Assembly: GCA_033030425.1 (NCBI GenBank)
Contig: JAUFSD010000019.1
Coordinates: forward strand, 620,001 to 684,000
From: Verpa conica
Lineage: Eukaryota; Ascomycota; Pezizomycetes; Pezizales; Morchellaceae
Direction of reading: 5' to 3'
DNA length: 64,000 nt
Shown: piece by piece, positions 1-11,431 of the stretch
Layout: the number at the start of each line of letters is the position of its first letter
How positions within the stretch are numbered: position 1 is the stretch's first letter
Position numbers and translations under genes: made by a program
The notes under the pieces: generated by a model
Seen by the model: only the letters and a program-made list of their open reading frames with translations
The model's database searches: none
What the model was told of the DNA's origin: nothing

Positions 1-1093
1 CTATTTTCTTCCGCCTTAAGTCCTCGGCAATATCGGATATCCGGATCCATAACAAGCCAACCGGCATTGGGTGATCTGCCGGCTTGTCATAGACCGTCAT
101 TTCAATCTCGTTGGCTTTATCCACATCAACTTCATGATTTTCATCAAGCCACTTATCGTTCCGAGTTGACTTTGTCCTAACTCGTACAACATCCTCAACT
201 TTAATGATCACAAAGGTTTCAGGTCCCCGAGCGAAACGTGAAGTGGTTGCATGATCGACGTCTTTCACAGCGAGGACACGGATCTTCAAACGACCGGTTA
301 AAGGACGACGAATATTAGGGGAATTTATACTGTCATCTACAAAAATCAGTATCTCGTTCATCCTATCTAGTACCTTGATCCAGATACATACCATCTGCAT
401 CCTCTCCAAAATCCATATCCACGTGAAGATCCTCGTACCGCTTCAAAGCTTGTTTCAATAATTGAATCTTTTGATTACTTTCTATCCGCTTGCTCTCAGC
501 ATCTTGCCTGCTTTTGCGATCTCCTTCAAGCTGGTAAAGTTTTGCCATTTTCTCGATTCCTTCTTTATATTGCTTCTCGACACTCAACTTAAACTCCAAT
601 TGTGACAACATCAACTGAATACGTGGCCCAAGATGAGGAGTGTCATATTTGATAAGATCTGCCCAGAAAATCAGAAAAAAAGTCATTTAGATACATAGCT
701 TCAAGTATGGGTCATACCAAGTTTCGAGTAGTTTGCTCTGGTTCTCGGCTGACCAGCAAAAGGTGGATTTGGAGGAGCCAGTGGCTGTTGTTGATATCCT
801 CCATGACCTCCTTTCAAACATAAGTACTTGCCCTGTAAGATGAAAAGAGAATAATGCGTACCTCTGTCATTCATGCTCATGTTATCCATGCCTGTCTGAA
901 TTGCTCTATTCTGCAGCTCCTTATACCGCTCTTCTAGATAGCCCAGGTTTCTTTGTGACTCGCGAATCTGACTATCGAGTCGCTGCTGAACAGCCGCATT
1001 GTCGGTAGAGCCACGCATGGCCCGAGCACCACTTATCAGGACCTTCTCACGCTCTATCTTGCGATAGACATCCTGAAGAATCTTATCCGTCAT
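1..1093 (-). CDS. PKC1: Protein kinase C (Pkc1/PkcA), N-terminal part, runs off the left edge
   Basis: Fungal protein kinase C acts below Rho1 in the cell-wall-integrity pathway. Four exons are visible: 862-1093, 718-810, 374-658 and 1-337 (continuing off the window), giving about 315 residues of a family normally near 1,100. Residues 1-75 form the first HR1 coiled coil (motif [16 protein letters not shown]). A Gln/Pro-rich linker follows, then a second HR1 coiled coil at about 110-200, ending in an acidic stretch. Exon 4 begins the C2-like domain, containing [14 protein letters not shown]. The C1 and kinase domains lie outside the window. The start ATG at 1091-1093 opens the conserved MTDKIL-type N-terminus directly. 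All junctions are phase 1 with good GT-AG signals. A paired E-box palindrome lies about 440 bp upstream. The family assignment is secure. Confidence 0.93.
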
Positions 1094-1535
1094 TGCTGCG
1101 GTAAGACAAAACTGATCCTAGGATTCCTAGAAATATTAAAATGTGAACTCGAAGTACCAATCGCTGTATATGTTGTTCGACTGTAGTCAGGTGGCGTGTG
1201 AAGTTCCCCTGTCAAAGGTTCAGTTGAGTTAGGCTATGACGAGGTTCCCTCCCCTCAGCTGAGCGCGTGTCGAGTTCCGCCTCAACGAAACAAAGAAAAA
1301 AGTAGTAGGGAAAAACACCACCAAAGGAACCCCCGCCCTAAATAAGTAAATTAAAAAACGAAGAGCTTCCAAGGACGAGGAGACAAATCACGGATGAAAC
1401 TGTTCTGTTGAGATCAGTAAAGGAGGGGTATCAACACTACGGCACTCCTGGTGGGGGCCTTCCCGGGGTTGGGCAGGGTGGAGGTGGCTGATACGCCAGC
1501 TTCAGATGGCCAGCTTACTCATGCTGTTGATTCGA

Positions 1536-1573
1536 GTTCATCACGTGAAAATCCTATCTATCACGTGATGAAC
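1536..1573. promoter_or_regulatory. Paired TCACGTGA E-box palindrome upstream of PKC1
   Basis: GTTCATCACGTGA at 1536-1548 is followed after 12 nt by its exact reverse complement TCACGTGATGAAC at 1561-1573. Each arm contains TCACGTGA, the core recognised by bHLH factors of the Cbf1/SREBP type. The site lies about 440 bp upstream of the PKC1 ATG, so a regulatory role for that gene is plausible but inferred from position and motif only. Confidence 0.45.
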
Positions 1574-2041
1574 TTAAACCGATGACATGTATGTACCTCT
1601 TCAGCCCTCAAGTCAGGACCTATTTTATGTAGTATCGATCCGCCTCCAGAAATGATACTATATACCGAGAAATATTAATGATATAATACACTACTTAACC
1701 ACACGTTTAAATGCCCATTATAAAACTTATTTTTAAGCCTTGTACAGGTTAGACCAACCCAAAAATCTTCGGCTATTCTACTTTGAAGCACATCCGCGAT
1801 CTTAGCCATTAAAACAGCTAATATTATCTTTAAGTGGGGCATAATAGAACCATGATTGATACATCCAGCTAGCTTTCGGCGATCAGTAACAAGTTAACTT
1901 ACGCAAGTATACGCTACGAGTTCACCTCTTCATATAATATCACTAATTAGATATATATCGTACCAAAAGCTACGTTAGAATTTCGATCTGAATAGGACAA
2001 TTGTTAAATTTTGGCTTTGACTTTCTACGAAACTAATGATA

Positions 2042-2188
2042 TATAGTAGAAGCTCTCTATAGGAATACGGTCGGGACCGAAAGTTGAGGAGAATACTTAC
2101 CAAATATGGTCTAGTGCAGCTCTTCTCAGGGTTTTCTGCTAAAAATATTCTTATGAAGAGAGTATTCTTATAGAGAGCTTCTACTATA
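2042..2188. mobile_element. 147-bp TIR element (MITE-like) with TA ends
   Basis: Arms of 27 bp at 2042-2068 and 2162-2188 are inverted copies with one mismatch; they begin TATAGTAGAAGCTCTCTATA. The outermost bases are TA on both sides, consistent with a Tc1/mariner-type TA target duplication. The interior of about 93 bp has no coding capacity. Read as a non-autonomous element; the family is unknown. Confidence 0.65.
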
Positions 2189-4883
2189 GTAATAAATAAT
2201 TCTAAAACAGATAATATTCGAGTCGATTCGAGCCGATCATTAGTGGTTAAACTCTGTAGAACACCATTTACCAAAAAAGCAGCAATACCAATCGATTCCG
2301 CTAGTTTTCCAGTGTCTCACCACACTTTTCCTTCATAATCTTATTCATTTTTTCCAGTCCCAATATCAGCAGCCAATAATACCCTATACAAATTTATTTG
2401 TGTCTTGCCTTGCCTAACGTTCAGCCACATGTATTAGGGGTTTGAAGATGCGACAACGGAATTACCTATTCTATAGTATCACCATACAAATAATGTGAGA
2501 ACTATACCATCTTCATACCCCCTAGCGGAATTATTGAGTTAGGAGTGGTTTCGGGGACGATAGCGTACCATCATGCGACACTCTGGGGTATATTTTTTTT
2601 TCTGCATAATGCCTTAAATCCCGAATGATGGTCTCTAGGCCTTTGCTGTATTTGTAAACCCCGGAACGTGGTAAACCTATCCAAGGAAGTCTAAAAGTGT
2701 AAGACACAAGAAAATAAGATAATAAACTACCTGTGTATATATAAACCAAAACATGAGAAATTTCAAAATGGCTTATGTCGTACTAAGCCGTATTAGAATC
2801 AACACGGCTAATTTCTCTACTATTAGCAACCCTAGCCCCTCATGGATCATAATAATTAGAGTCTGGTATAAGAAAAAATAGCTATAAATACTAAGAAAGG
2901 AACGCAAAACAAGGAGCACAAATATTCCCCGATACCAGCCCAGCGGATTACTCGCGAATATATATAGGTAATAGCGGCACTAAAATGGTAAGGGCCATTC
3001 ACACCGCACTTTAGGTTATGATACTTGAGCATAATCAAGATACTAGCGTAAGAAATCTTAATTCATACTACTTCATTACATGTACTTCTACTATAGACTA
3101 GCTGATCTGCCTAACCTCTGACCGTCACCCTGCAAAATTTGACAATATTAAGGTCGTAATCTATAACCCTAGAATAAGGTGGGATCTTCAGAATACGCGT
3201 ACGTGCAGTAGATATATACTAAGATCTTATACTCATAGATAATGAGCGATAGATCGGAACCACAATGTAAAAGTATGCTAAATTGTTTTTCAATGTATAA
3301 CCAAGAACTAGGATTTTACTACATAATATTATCTTGTGAAACTTGTCCACGCTTAAAATAATAGAGCCTTGATAACTTATTTCTCATTTACACTTCAGGC
3401 TAGTTTTACTTTACATTCTACAGGATTTATGAAGTATGAATGAAACAAGGAATGGTACCTAGTTTCATGGACTATCACTCGAATTATTCTAGATAAGAAT
3501 GAATGAATGAATGAATGAATTTATCATTTAAGTACATGCAACCCTAAGGTTATGGTACCCGTATTCTTAGGGCTCCATGCATTTATGAATAATCATCATC
3601 ATCATCATCATGGTACCCGTATTCTAGATAAGATCACCGGCCTAGCGTTTTAATGTAGCTAGCCGAATGGTACTAAATTAAATTTCCATGTATAGCTCGC
3701 TTACTTTAATTTGTTAATCTTATTTTCCTATATTAAGTATATATACATACACTTAATATCTAAAACATTGAAATAGTGGAACCACTTAGAAAAATCATTG
3801 GGGGATTGGATTTATTTATCAAAATAAACGAAGGAAAAATCAATAGATTATTTAATGCACCTTCTCAAATTGTAATAGTCTTCCGTTTCAATTTTTTATA
3901 CTATATGGCCAATTATAAAGCCAATAGTATATATAGCTAGTATACTAAATTAATTGCCTGTAAAAAAAATCACGAATATGTATCTAGATAATAGAGAAAA
4001 TTTAGGGACTAGAACTGGCCTTTTTTTAATTAAAGTTTTTCTAGAAACCCTACCCTCCTAAGAATTTAAGAGGTTAATTACATGTAGTGCAACTGATATT
4101 TAGTCCAACCTAAACTTTAACTAGCTGACAGCTACTCCTAGAGTATATATTTAATTAGCCTAATTATACTAAATCCGACTCTGGTACATTTTATTTGATA
4201 GGTCGAATGAAACATTACAGTCGGTCTATCCCTCAATCTTACCTCCTAAGCATATATCAAGGTGAAGCGGTTACCCCTGTTGGGAGATCCGGAAACCGCC
4301 GTTGATACGATATGATGTGGGGACTGCTTCTTAGGCCGGCTTTCTCGGATAGTTCTCGGGCGGAATAGTTGCGTTTAGAACACAATAGGTATGAGACTTC
4401 CCCCATAAACCCTTAAAAGATCGATACCACTGGCTTCTGTGTCATGAGACATCACTCGGTAAAAAAAAGGCGCTGCCTGTTCAGAAGAGGGCCGCATTTA
4501 CCAAGAACCCCGCATCCTCGCTACTAACATTGGGGCTTTGACCATGCGTCTTTTTTTCTGTCTTTAGCACATTCCTTAATCCACGGAATATACACTCCCC
4601 GTTGAGATTCTCCTGTAGATGCAGGATCTCGGATAGCCTCGAGCGTCCAATCGCATATCAATAACTACAGGTAAGCTATCAAGGAACATAGCTGTTTTCC
4701 CCTGCAAGATCCAAGTGTCTCTAAAATCTGTTGCGCTATACCCCGGTCTCCCGATCCGCACGTGCTCTAGCGTCTTGGCATAGACAGGCGCGGCCGAGTC
4801 AGGACGCGTCTTCCCCCCTCATCTCACAGTGAACCAACAACTCCAGATACTAAAGCAACAAAGAGAAACAAGAAACATCTGCA

Positions 4884-5801
4884 ATGTCGCGAATATCAGC
4901 AGCCAAACAAGACGATAGTGAACCCGTGTCTGTCCCTACCCGTGGAGAAAGGGAATCACTAGCGACGTTCAGGAATTTCACTTACACTGTATGCCATTTC
5001 CTCGAGGTCGCGATTCACCAGATCGTTTACAATCGTGATATCTACCCGCGAGATTTCTTTCACGCTACAAACAATTATAACTTAGGTACCCAAACTTGCA
5101 GGCATCCACAGGTTATCAAGTGGATACGTGATGCGGTCATGGCCGTTTCTGAAGAACTATTGAAGGTTGGTAGGACACTCGATGTCTTTACTCGGGGCCA
5201 CAAGCCTCCTATGCAATGTGGAACAGCCACATTCAACGGGATCTGACAGCTGACCGAGTTTGTAGGGGTCTGTAAAACGTATTGCTGTAGTAATTCTTTC
5301 TCCAAACGACCAATCCTTGGAGAGATTTGTATTCGATATGTCTTCGTTCCCTTCAATCCCCGGGGACAAGCACGACGTGCCTATGCTACAGCCTGGCGCC
5401 GATATACCCTCATCTGGGCAAGCACTTGCAAACCTGGAAAGAGAGTTTCAATCATGCTTGATTAAACTAAAGTACTCGAATACAAACCTCGGAAAAATTC
5501 CCGAGGACTGCACCTTTGGCCTGGCCATCGAGCTAAATGATGACCAGGCAGCTCCAGATAATGTAAAGCTAATCCGCCGATCCTAACGCCTTCAAGAAAT
5601 CACTCTACTAATCTTCTAATATAGTACACGGACACTTGGATGCCTTGTGAAAAACAAATAATCGCTGGGCGCTCAGACCCAGCTGTAACTACCACTCGGG
5701 ATTGTGCAAAGACTACCTCCGTACGGTCGGTAGAGATAGGTGCCTTTAGTATGAGCCTTTGGATTGAAGAAACAAAAGTAAAGTCAAAACTAGCAGTCTG
5801 A
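4884..5801 (+). CDS. REV7: Rev7/MAD2B, HORMA subunit of DNA polymerase zeta
   Basis: Rev7 is the HORMA-domain subunit that binds Rev3 in polymerase zeta for translesion synthesis. I splice three exons, 4884-5165, 5266-5562 and 5625-5801, giving 251 residues, close to the family length. Both introns are phase 0 (100 and 62 bp). The first resumes at GSVKRIAVVILSP. The second uses donor GTAAAG and a CTAAC branch, and resumes at YTDTWMP. HORMA features: FLEVAIHQIVY and RHPQVIKWIRDAV near the N-terminus, LERFVFDMSSFP in the centre, and the C-terminal VEIGAFSMSLWIEE strand that forms the safety belt. Without the second intron the protein would stop after LIRRS and lose that belt. It is transcribed away from PKC1 and converges on the carrier gene. 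High confidence. Confidence 0.92.
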
Positions 5802-6014
5802 TAATGGTGGAAGAAACGACGATGACTGTCTTCAACTGGATACTTGTAAATAATGATAAAAATGAAGATAATCTTGTAATAACTGTACACACCACTGCTT
5901 TACCCGAAATCGTGATATGCCGCGTAGTAAAGAGAAATCATAAAAAAATGCTCCGTATAGATCTAAAGTGAATGCTAAACACAAACAAGAGTAAGAAGCA
6001 TACACATAAATACC

Positions 6015-8130
6015 CTAAGTCAAGCCCAGTGCTGTTTTGGAGTTTTCATATACAAGGTACGACTGTAGACAAGGTTAGACGTGTTATCATGCAGGAAATC
6101 ATCTGACGGTGGGGAAATGCGGGACTTACAATTGACACTGCCGGTATCACCTTGAGCAAATTCGGCGTCAAACCCCTGAACATTCCCCGAAAGCCTTCGG
6201 CATTATACGTTTTCATCCCAACATCCCACATACCAGTATAAGTCTGGGGATGCTGTGCTGTTCCCTGCGCCTGCAGTCTTGTTCTCAATACATTGATTGG
6301 ATATACGCTTGTCGCCCCCACACTCCCGCTTGTGGCTCCGATTCCAAGAACCAACCAATTCGGTACCTCCACGTCCTTTTCATTGCACTTTAACTTCTTC
6401 GCCTTGCGCTTAATGTAGGTACGCTTCATGTACTCAAATGTGCCGAGGTCGATGGCTGAGTATGGAAAAATCCCAACAAGAGCTAAAGTAAGACCTCTGT
6501 AGAAGGCGTTGAATCCACCGGCTTTCCAGGTCTTTTGGAAAGTTTCTGCTATTAGCTTATTACCCATAGAGCCATTCTGTACGGTTTCACATTGCATGCG
6601 ACTATAAAATAAGAGTTAGTTTCATAGTGTGTTGCATATGTACGTCTGAGGCAAGAAAAATACTACAATTTTAGCGTATCTATAGGGTATATGGAAAATC
6701 TACACGATATATTAGGAGTAGTACTTTTTCTCCGAGTGGTAGAATGATAACGCACTGAGAAACGACACCTCCAACACCTCCAGCAAGAAACCGAGCCATG
6801 GGTGATATCTGACTAGCATCTTGTACGCCTTCTAATTTTGCAAGTGTTCTTTTTGCAGCCTTTTTTTTTCCTAGTTAGAATTACAATATAAACCAGAGGA
6901 TTTTGGTCATCATTCGTACCTCAAAGGACCCAAACTTAATTGCTGACTCTGGCAGCACCTTCACGACGTTTAACCCGTTCCCTACCGCCTATTATTAGGC
7001 CTTGTTGTACTCAGGGCGTTTCAGATCCTAACCTGCAAAGAATGATCTCACACCACCAGCTCTCCATAGAGTTCTGATAGACTCCCTGAGCGGCCTTGAT
7101 ACCTTTTTTGCTGCTTGCAAGGGTTCTCCGCTTTTTGCGGCTTCAACCGCTGCATGCTTTGCTGTAGAATTTCCGGTTTGTGCTATTAAATATACTCTTA
7201 TACGATCAAATGGCGCGGTTGCAGTCCGGGATATTACCCCGGCGACACCTCCAGCAAGAAAATACCCTATTCAACTGAGGTTAGAATACAGTTATCGATA
7301 ACTCGTAACGAAGGTGGAACACGCAGGGGCAACATGCAGAGAGGTGATGCTGGGGATGGTGAAACCGATTTACCTAAGCCTTTGAGATTGATCTCAGCAC
7401 TCAGATTTACATCACCCTCAGGATTGACGCTAACAGTAGACAGATAGTAAGAATAAATGGTGTGGAGCGTAGCTTCCCTCGGCATGAACATCAAGAAATC
7501 TCTTGAACATGTCAGCGATCCCCCCAAAGTGCAATATTCACAGTGCACATCAAAGTCTCCTTTGCCCAGACATAGGGCGAAGGATGCCAGCGATCATACC
7601 TCCACTCTTCAAAAGATATCACACCATCGTTGTTCTTATCCATAGACTCGAAAAACTCCTCTAGCCGATTGGTGTCAACGGCAATTCCAGCACGGGTTAA
7701 AGCGACTTTTAGCTCTCCTTTATCAATTTTCCCATTTTTGTCCAGATCCACCGAATGAAATATCCTCCATAGCTCCCTGTCTGCCCCTTCAAAGAAGTTT
7801 TTGAACTCAGAGTATTGAATGAGACCGTCCTTTGATGTGTCCACCGCAGTAAGGATATCATGTAGTAAGTGATCGGCGTCTTTTAGAGCTGCAGAAGGAA
7901 AGGTTTCAGAGGAACATTTCCGAGTGATTGATTCCCTCCCGTATTGTGATAAAAAACTCCGGGGTATCGGGGAAGAACGCAGGGGGGGTATTCGACATAC
8001 GGTGGTTGATTCTCTGCAATCCTCGTCTCAGCCCCTCAAGATCCAGATGCCCTTCGTTGCGTGTATCCAAGTTCCTAAAGAGTAGCAGTAAACGTTCGTC
8101 GCGAGCCTTCTGGCTCTCCCGCTCCTCCAT
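6015..8130 (-). CDS. SAL1: EF-hand, calcium-regulated mitochondrial carrier (Sal1/SCaMC type)
   Basis: Carriers of this class exchange ATP-Mg and phosphate across the inner mitochondrial membrane under Ca2+ control. Nine exons (8001-8130, 7600-7888, 7374-7501, 7033-7266, 6920-6981, 6756-6859, 6667-6699, 6130-6601, 6015-6062) sum to 1,500 bp, 499 residues, the usual length. Four EF-hand loops start near residues 22, 60, 91 and 127; loops 3 and 4 (DLDKNGKIDKGE, DKNNDGVISFEE) look calcium-competent. Three carrier repeats follow with signatures PFDRIR, PIDTLK and PINVLR. The PIDTLK signature is carried by a 33-bp exon at 6667-6699; skipping it breaks the frame. One intron (6860-6919) probably ends in AAG after a run of nine A. 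The start ATG directly follows CCTCAG, so a leader intron is possible. Confidence 0.9.
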
Positions 8131-8780
8131 CTGAGGAAGCAATCAGGTATAGACAAAGATGTTTATCGGGATGTCGTTATCGTCTATCATGACAAAGGAC
8201 TCGAACGAAGGAGGGGTTGTAAACACAGAGTTCAAGTGCAAACAGGATAAATATTTGTGTCCAGGGTCTCAGGGGTCAGCATGGGGGGGTCCAATAGGTC
8301 AAGTGGGGTTCCAAAGACGTCACACCCGCATGACAGGTCACACAGCCTTAGAAAGGACGGTCTTGGCAGGTCATCTCTTGGCGGTTCTCGACCACATCCG
8401 AGGTTCCGGCAACCAGACTCAACCTTGTAGCGTAGAGCTCAGCAGGATGCACCAAAAGCGGCGCTGGCAGTGGTGCTTTAAGCTTTTATCCCATAGAATC
8501 CCGCTTCTCTGCCTTACCCACATGTCCGTTGCTTGAGCCTCATCCAATACCCTTACTAACTCCCCCGACTCAGCTGGTCTACTACAGCTACAGTTCTAAA
8601 GGTTCCCCATCACCGATTCATCGTCATCCTCCTTGCCCGAGTCACCATTAGTTTCGCTCTCAATTGCAATCACCCATTATCTTACGGTTACATACCCTTC
8701 CCCCCTAAAAAAAAAAAGAAAGGAAAGAAAATAAAGAGAAAAAAACACACTTCGCCACAAGGTAGACATCAACAATAAAA
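8131..8780. promoter_or_regulatory. Divergent promoter region, carrier / SSN8
   Basis: 650 bp separate the divergent carrier and cyclin C start codons. A 125-codon open frame lies here on the plus strand but has no recognisable features and sits where promoters are expected. A short A-rich stretch at 8707-8745 precedes the SSN8 ATG. Nothing more can be supported. Confidence 0.6.
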
Positions 8781-9882
8781 ATGGCTGCAAATTATTGGGC
8801 CTCATCCCAGCGTCTGCATTGGCAGATGTCGCGTCAGAAACTGGCAGAGATACGGGGTGCACTCGATAGCCAGGATGAAAAGGCCGTTCAGCAGTTTCCA
8901 TTGCCCGAGTTGAGGCATCTGAGCATCTACTTCAACTCACGTACGTACGGCGTTCGCACGACCCGGTTTTGTTCTACTTGCTTTCCCCCCACTGTTTCCT
9001 AACACTCCGTTGCTTGCACGAAACAGAGATAGCTCGCCTTGGACGGCGCATGCAGACGAGACAGCAGGCGCTCGCGACCGCCCAATTGTATATTCGACGA
9101 TTTTACACCAAGGTACCCATACGGGATACCAATCCCTATCTAGTCATGGCAACATGCCTGTACCTCGCCCTGAAGATGGAGGAGTGTCCCCAACACATCA
9201 GAATCGTTGTCAGTGAAGCACGAACATGTTGGCCAGGTAAGCTTCCTCCTTCCTCGTGTGCTGATCGGCAAGAAACCCCTCTTCTAAATCCCTGTACCCC
9301 GCTGAACGAATAGACGTTATGCCGTCTGATACAGCGAAGCTCGCTGAATGCGAGTTCTATCTCATATCCGAGATGAATTCGTATTTGATAGTTCATCACC
9401 CGTACCGTACACTACAGGATCTTATGCCTGTCATGAACTTATCGGCTGAAGAGAACAACACGTCCTGGCAGGTTATCAATGATTCCTGCTTGACCGACCT
9501 CCCTTTGCTATACCCTCCGCACATCATTGCACTAACAGCCATATTTCTGTCTGTGGTACTGAAGCCCTCACTGTCTCAAGCCAGCCTACACGCTGCAGCA
9601 ACATCTGCGGCAGCTGCTGCTGCGGTTGTGGCGGCAAATTCTAGCAACGGGAGTGGGAGTAATGGTAACGGTAGTCTTGGAGCAAGCGGCCAGGGACCTC
9701 AGAGTCGCATCGGAAAAATAGTAGAGTGGTACGCTGAATCGAAGGTGGATATGGAGGCTATTATCGATTGCACTCAAGAGATCATATCGTTATATGAAGC
9801 CTGGGAATCGTTCACGCCAACAGCGGAGAAGAACTGCAAAGAACTACTTACACGGGTCATCAAGGCAAGAGGAATGTCGTAG
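8781..9882 (+). CDS. SSN8: Cyclin C (Ssn8/Srb11), Mediator kinase-module subunit
   Basis: Cyclin C partners Cdk8 in the Mediator kinase module and modulates RNA polymerase II transcription. Exons 8781-8940, 9027-9236 and 9314-9882 give 312 residues. The N-terminus [11 protein letters not shown] matches the conserved cyclin C start. The cyclin box follows ([22 protein letters not shown], trimmed here, then [20 protein letters not shown]), then [14 protein letters not shown] across the second intron, and [21 protein letters not shown] in the second cyclin fold. Residues 213-252 are a low-complexity Ala-then-Ser/Gly/Asn insertion between helices of the second cyclin fold; its exact length is probably species-specific. 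Start choice is secure because the ATG precedes the family N-terminus immediately. Paired head-to-head with the carrier gene. Confidence 0.93.
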
Positions 9883-11431
9883 ATCATTATATCGGAGGAC
9901 ATTGACCCCACATTTTACATATCCCAATTCTGTAGGGCCGGTGGTTCCGTTTTTCTTCTAGACGTTTCGTGATAGATATGTATTCCGATCGGGTCGGGGG
10001 GTGGGTGGGACATTTTGGACCTGAAGAAGATCTCTAAGACTAAAACAACCCCAGAGTGGTCCGGGACCAACCCCTCCCATCTACCCTGGCCCTGTGACGT
10101 TTATTTCCTTTCTTTTATTCTCTTTTGTTCCTGGGTGATGAGCGGACGACACGTCAAACAGGGCTAAACGATAACCTAGGCAGCCACTGGGCCAATTAGA
10201 AAATTCGAGATCCCCAGAGTAAAATACCCGATCGGTTCGTGCATAATCCATTCGAGGCTGAAGAAAGCCCGACCCATGTCAATGCTGACCGGGGGCAGCA
10301 GAAGCTAACCAGATAAGCACCAGTGCGACCACGCGAGGCACAGCAAGCGCGAAGGCCGAAATTAAAATGATGCATGCGAATGCGACACGGCACCTGCAGC
10401 AGGTCGATGGCGAGACCGTCCCGCCTCTAGCTGCCTGTGTTCTGAGTGGTCCGTGGATCAACATTCCCCTGCTGACCCCGAAGCAGCAACCAGAGGAGGA
10501 AAACAAAAAACGGCTGGGGACGGTGGTGTTGGGGAATGGCCGATGATAGGAGGGCCTCGATGAAGGGGGCAGGTGGGCTATCGACTGGGTTAACGGTGGT
10601 GGTGGGGCTTACCTTTCAGGCGCAGTGAGCCAACCAAGCCCCAATTACCCATGTCCTGGGGGTTGGATCTTTCCACACTGTGATGCTATTGGTTTGGTAT
10701 TAAAAAAGTCTGGGCAGTCACTTAATTGTTTTTTTTCCTTCTTATTCTTATTTTGTATTTTTATGATGGGGGGTTTTCTTTACTTTTTTTAGCGGTGTGA
10801 GAGAAATGGAAGTGAGAGTGAGTGAGGGTGAGGGCGAGGGTGAGCGAGCCAAAGAAGAGAGAGTACGACCAGCGCTTCGCCGGGCTATTCCCAGAGCGGC
10901 AGCGACCCACCCACTCGCTCGCACACATGTCGCCACCCCTTTTACTCCCTGGCCCTCTTACCTCCTGGTCTGGCCGTTCCCCCCAGGCCTGTCCTGTCTT
11001 GCTCTTCTTCACTTGCCCCCCTTCTTCCGTTGTCCACCTTTGCCCACCCGTCTCTTCACTCCCCCTCCTCCCACCCGCCACAACCTCTACTTCTTATTTC
11101 TTCCCCCCCCCATCCCGCACCCCTCTTCTTCTCTAAGCACACGAGCTATCTATCCACCAGGCATTTAAATCGATACATAAGCATCCGTGCGATACAGCAT
11201 TGTTGTTATAATCTAATCATCGCCACCCTCCTTCATCTTCCACCCATCCACAATCGTCTTTCCCATCTCTCTCTTATTCGTTGCCTTGCATCTGCCTGTA
11301 CCGCCTCGAGAATATATCTACTGCTATACTTCCTCGCTTTGTTTACGTAGTCCTGCTTCGCCGCTTTTTCTTGTTGCGATAAGCTCTCCTTTCTCAAAAC
11401 ATAATAAACCTTCAAACCTCTACCCAACATC
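9883..11431. promoter_or_regulatory. Long upstream region and pyrimidine-rich leader of the 11,432 gene
   Basis: There is no supportable gene in this 1.5 kb. A purine-rich GAG-repeat tract (about 10,797-10,865) is followed by a strongly C/T-rich plus strand from about 10,950 to 11,430, running to the next ATG. Such CT-rich leaders are typical just upstream of transcription starts of highly expressed or regulated genes in filamentous ascomycetes. Open frames here are by-products of the skewed composition. Confidence 0.6.

Larger units (their letters stand above)
1094..4883. other. AT-rich intergenic region between PKC1 and REV7
   Basis: Divergent promoter space of 3.8 kb, much longer than most gaps here. 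I find no credible gene in it. It holds the E-box palindrome at 1536-1573 and the TIR element at 2042-2188. There is an (AATG)n microsatellite near 3503-3522. A 16-bp direct repeat ATGGTACCCGTATTCT (3552-3567 and 3610-3625) flanks an (ATC)n tract. GC content drops after about 1,600 and recovers only near 4,250. Confidence 0.8.

Noticed and set aside
6735..6755. Apparent degenerate carrier signature PLGEK suggesting a broken carrier gene
   Set aside because: It is intron sequence; splicing to the 33-bp exon restores PIDTLK and an intact 499-residue protein.
8159..8536. 125-codon plus-strand open frame between the carrier and SSN8
   Set aside because: It lies in a divergent promoter, shows no family resemblance or signal, and has ordinary intergenic composition.
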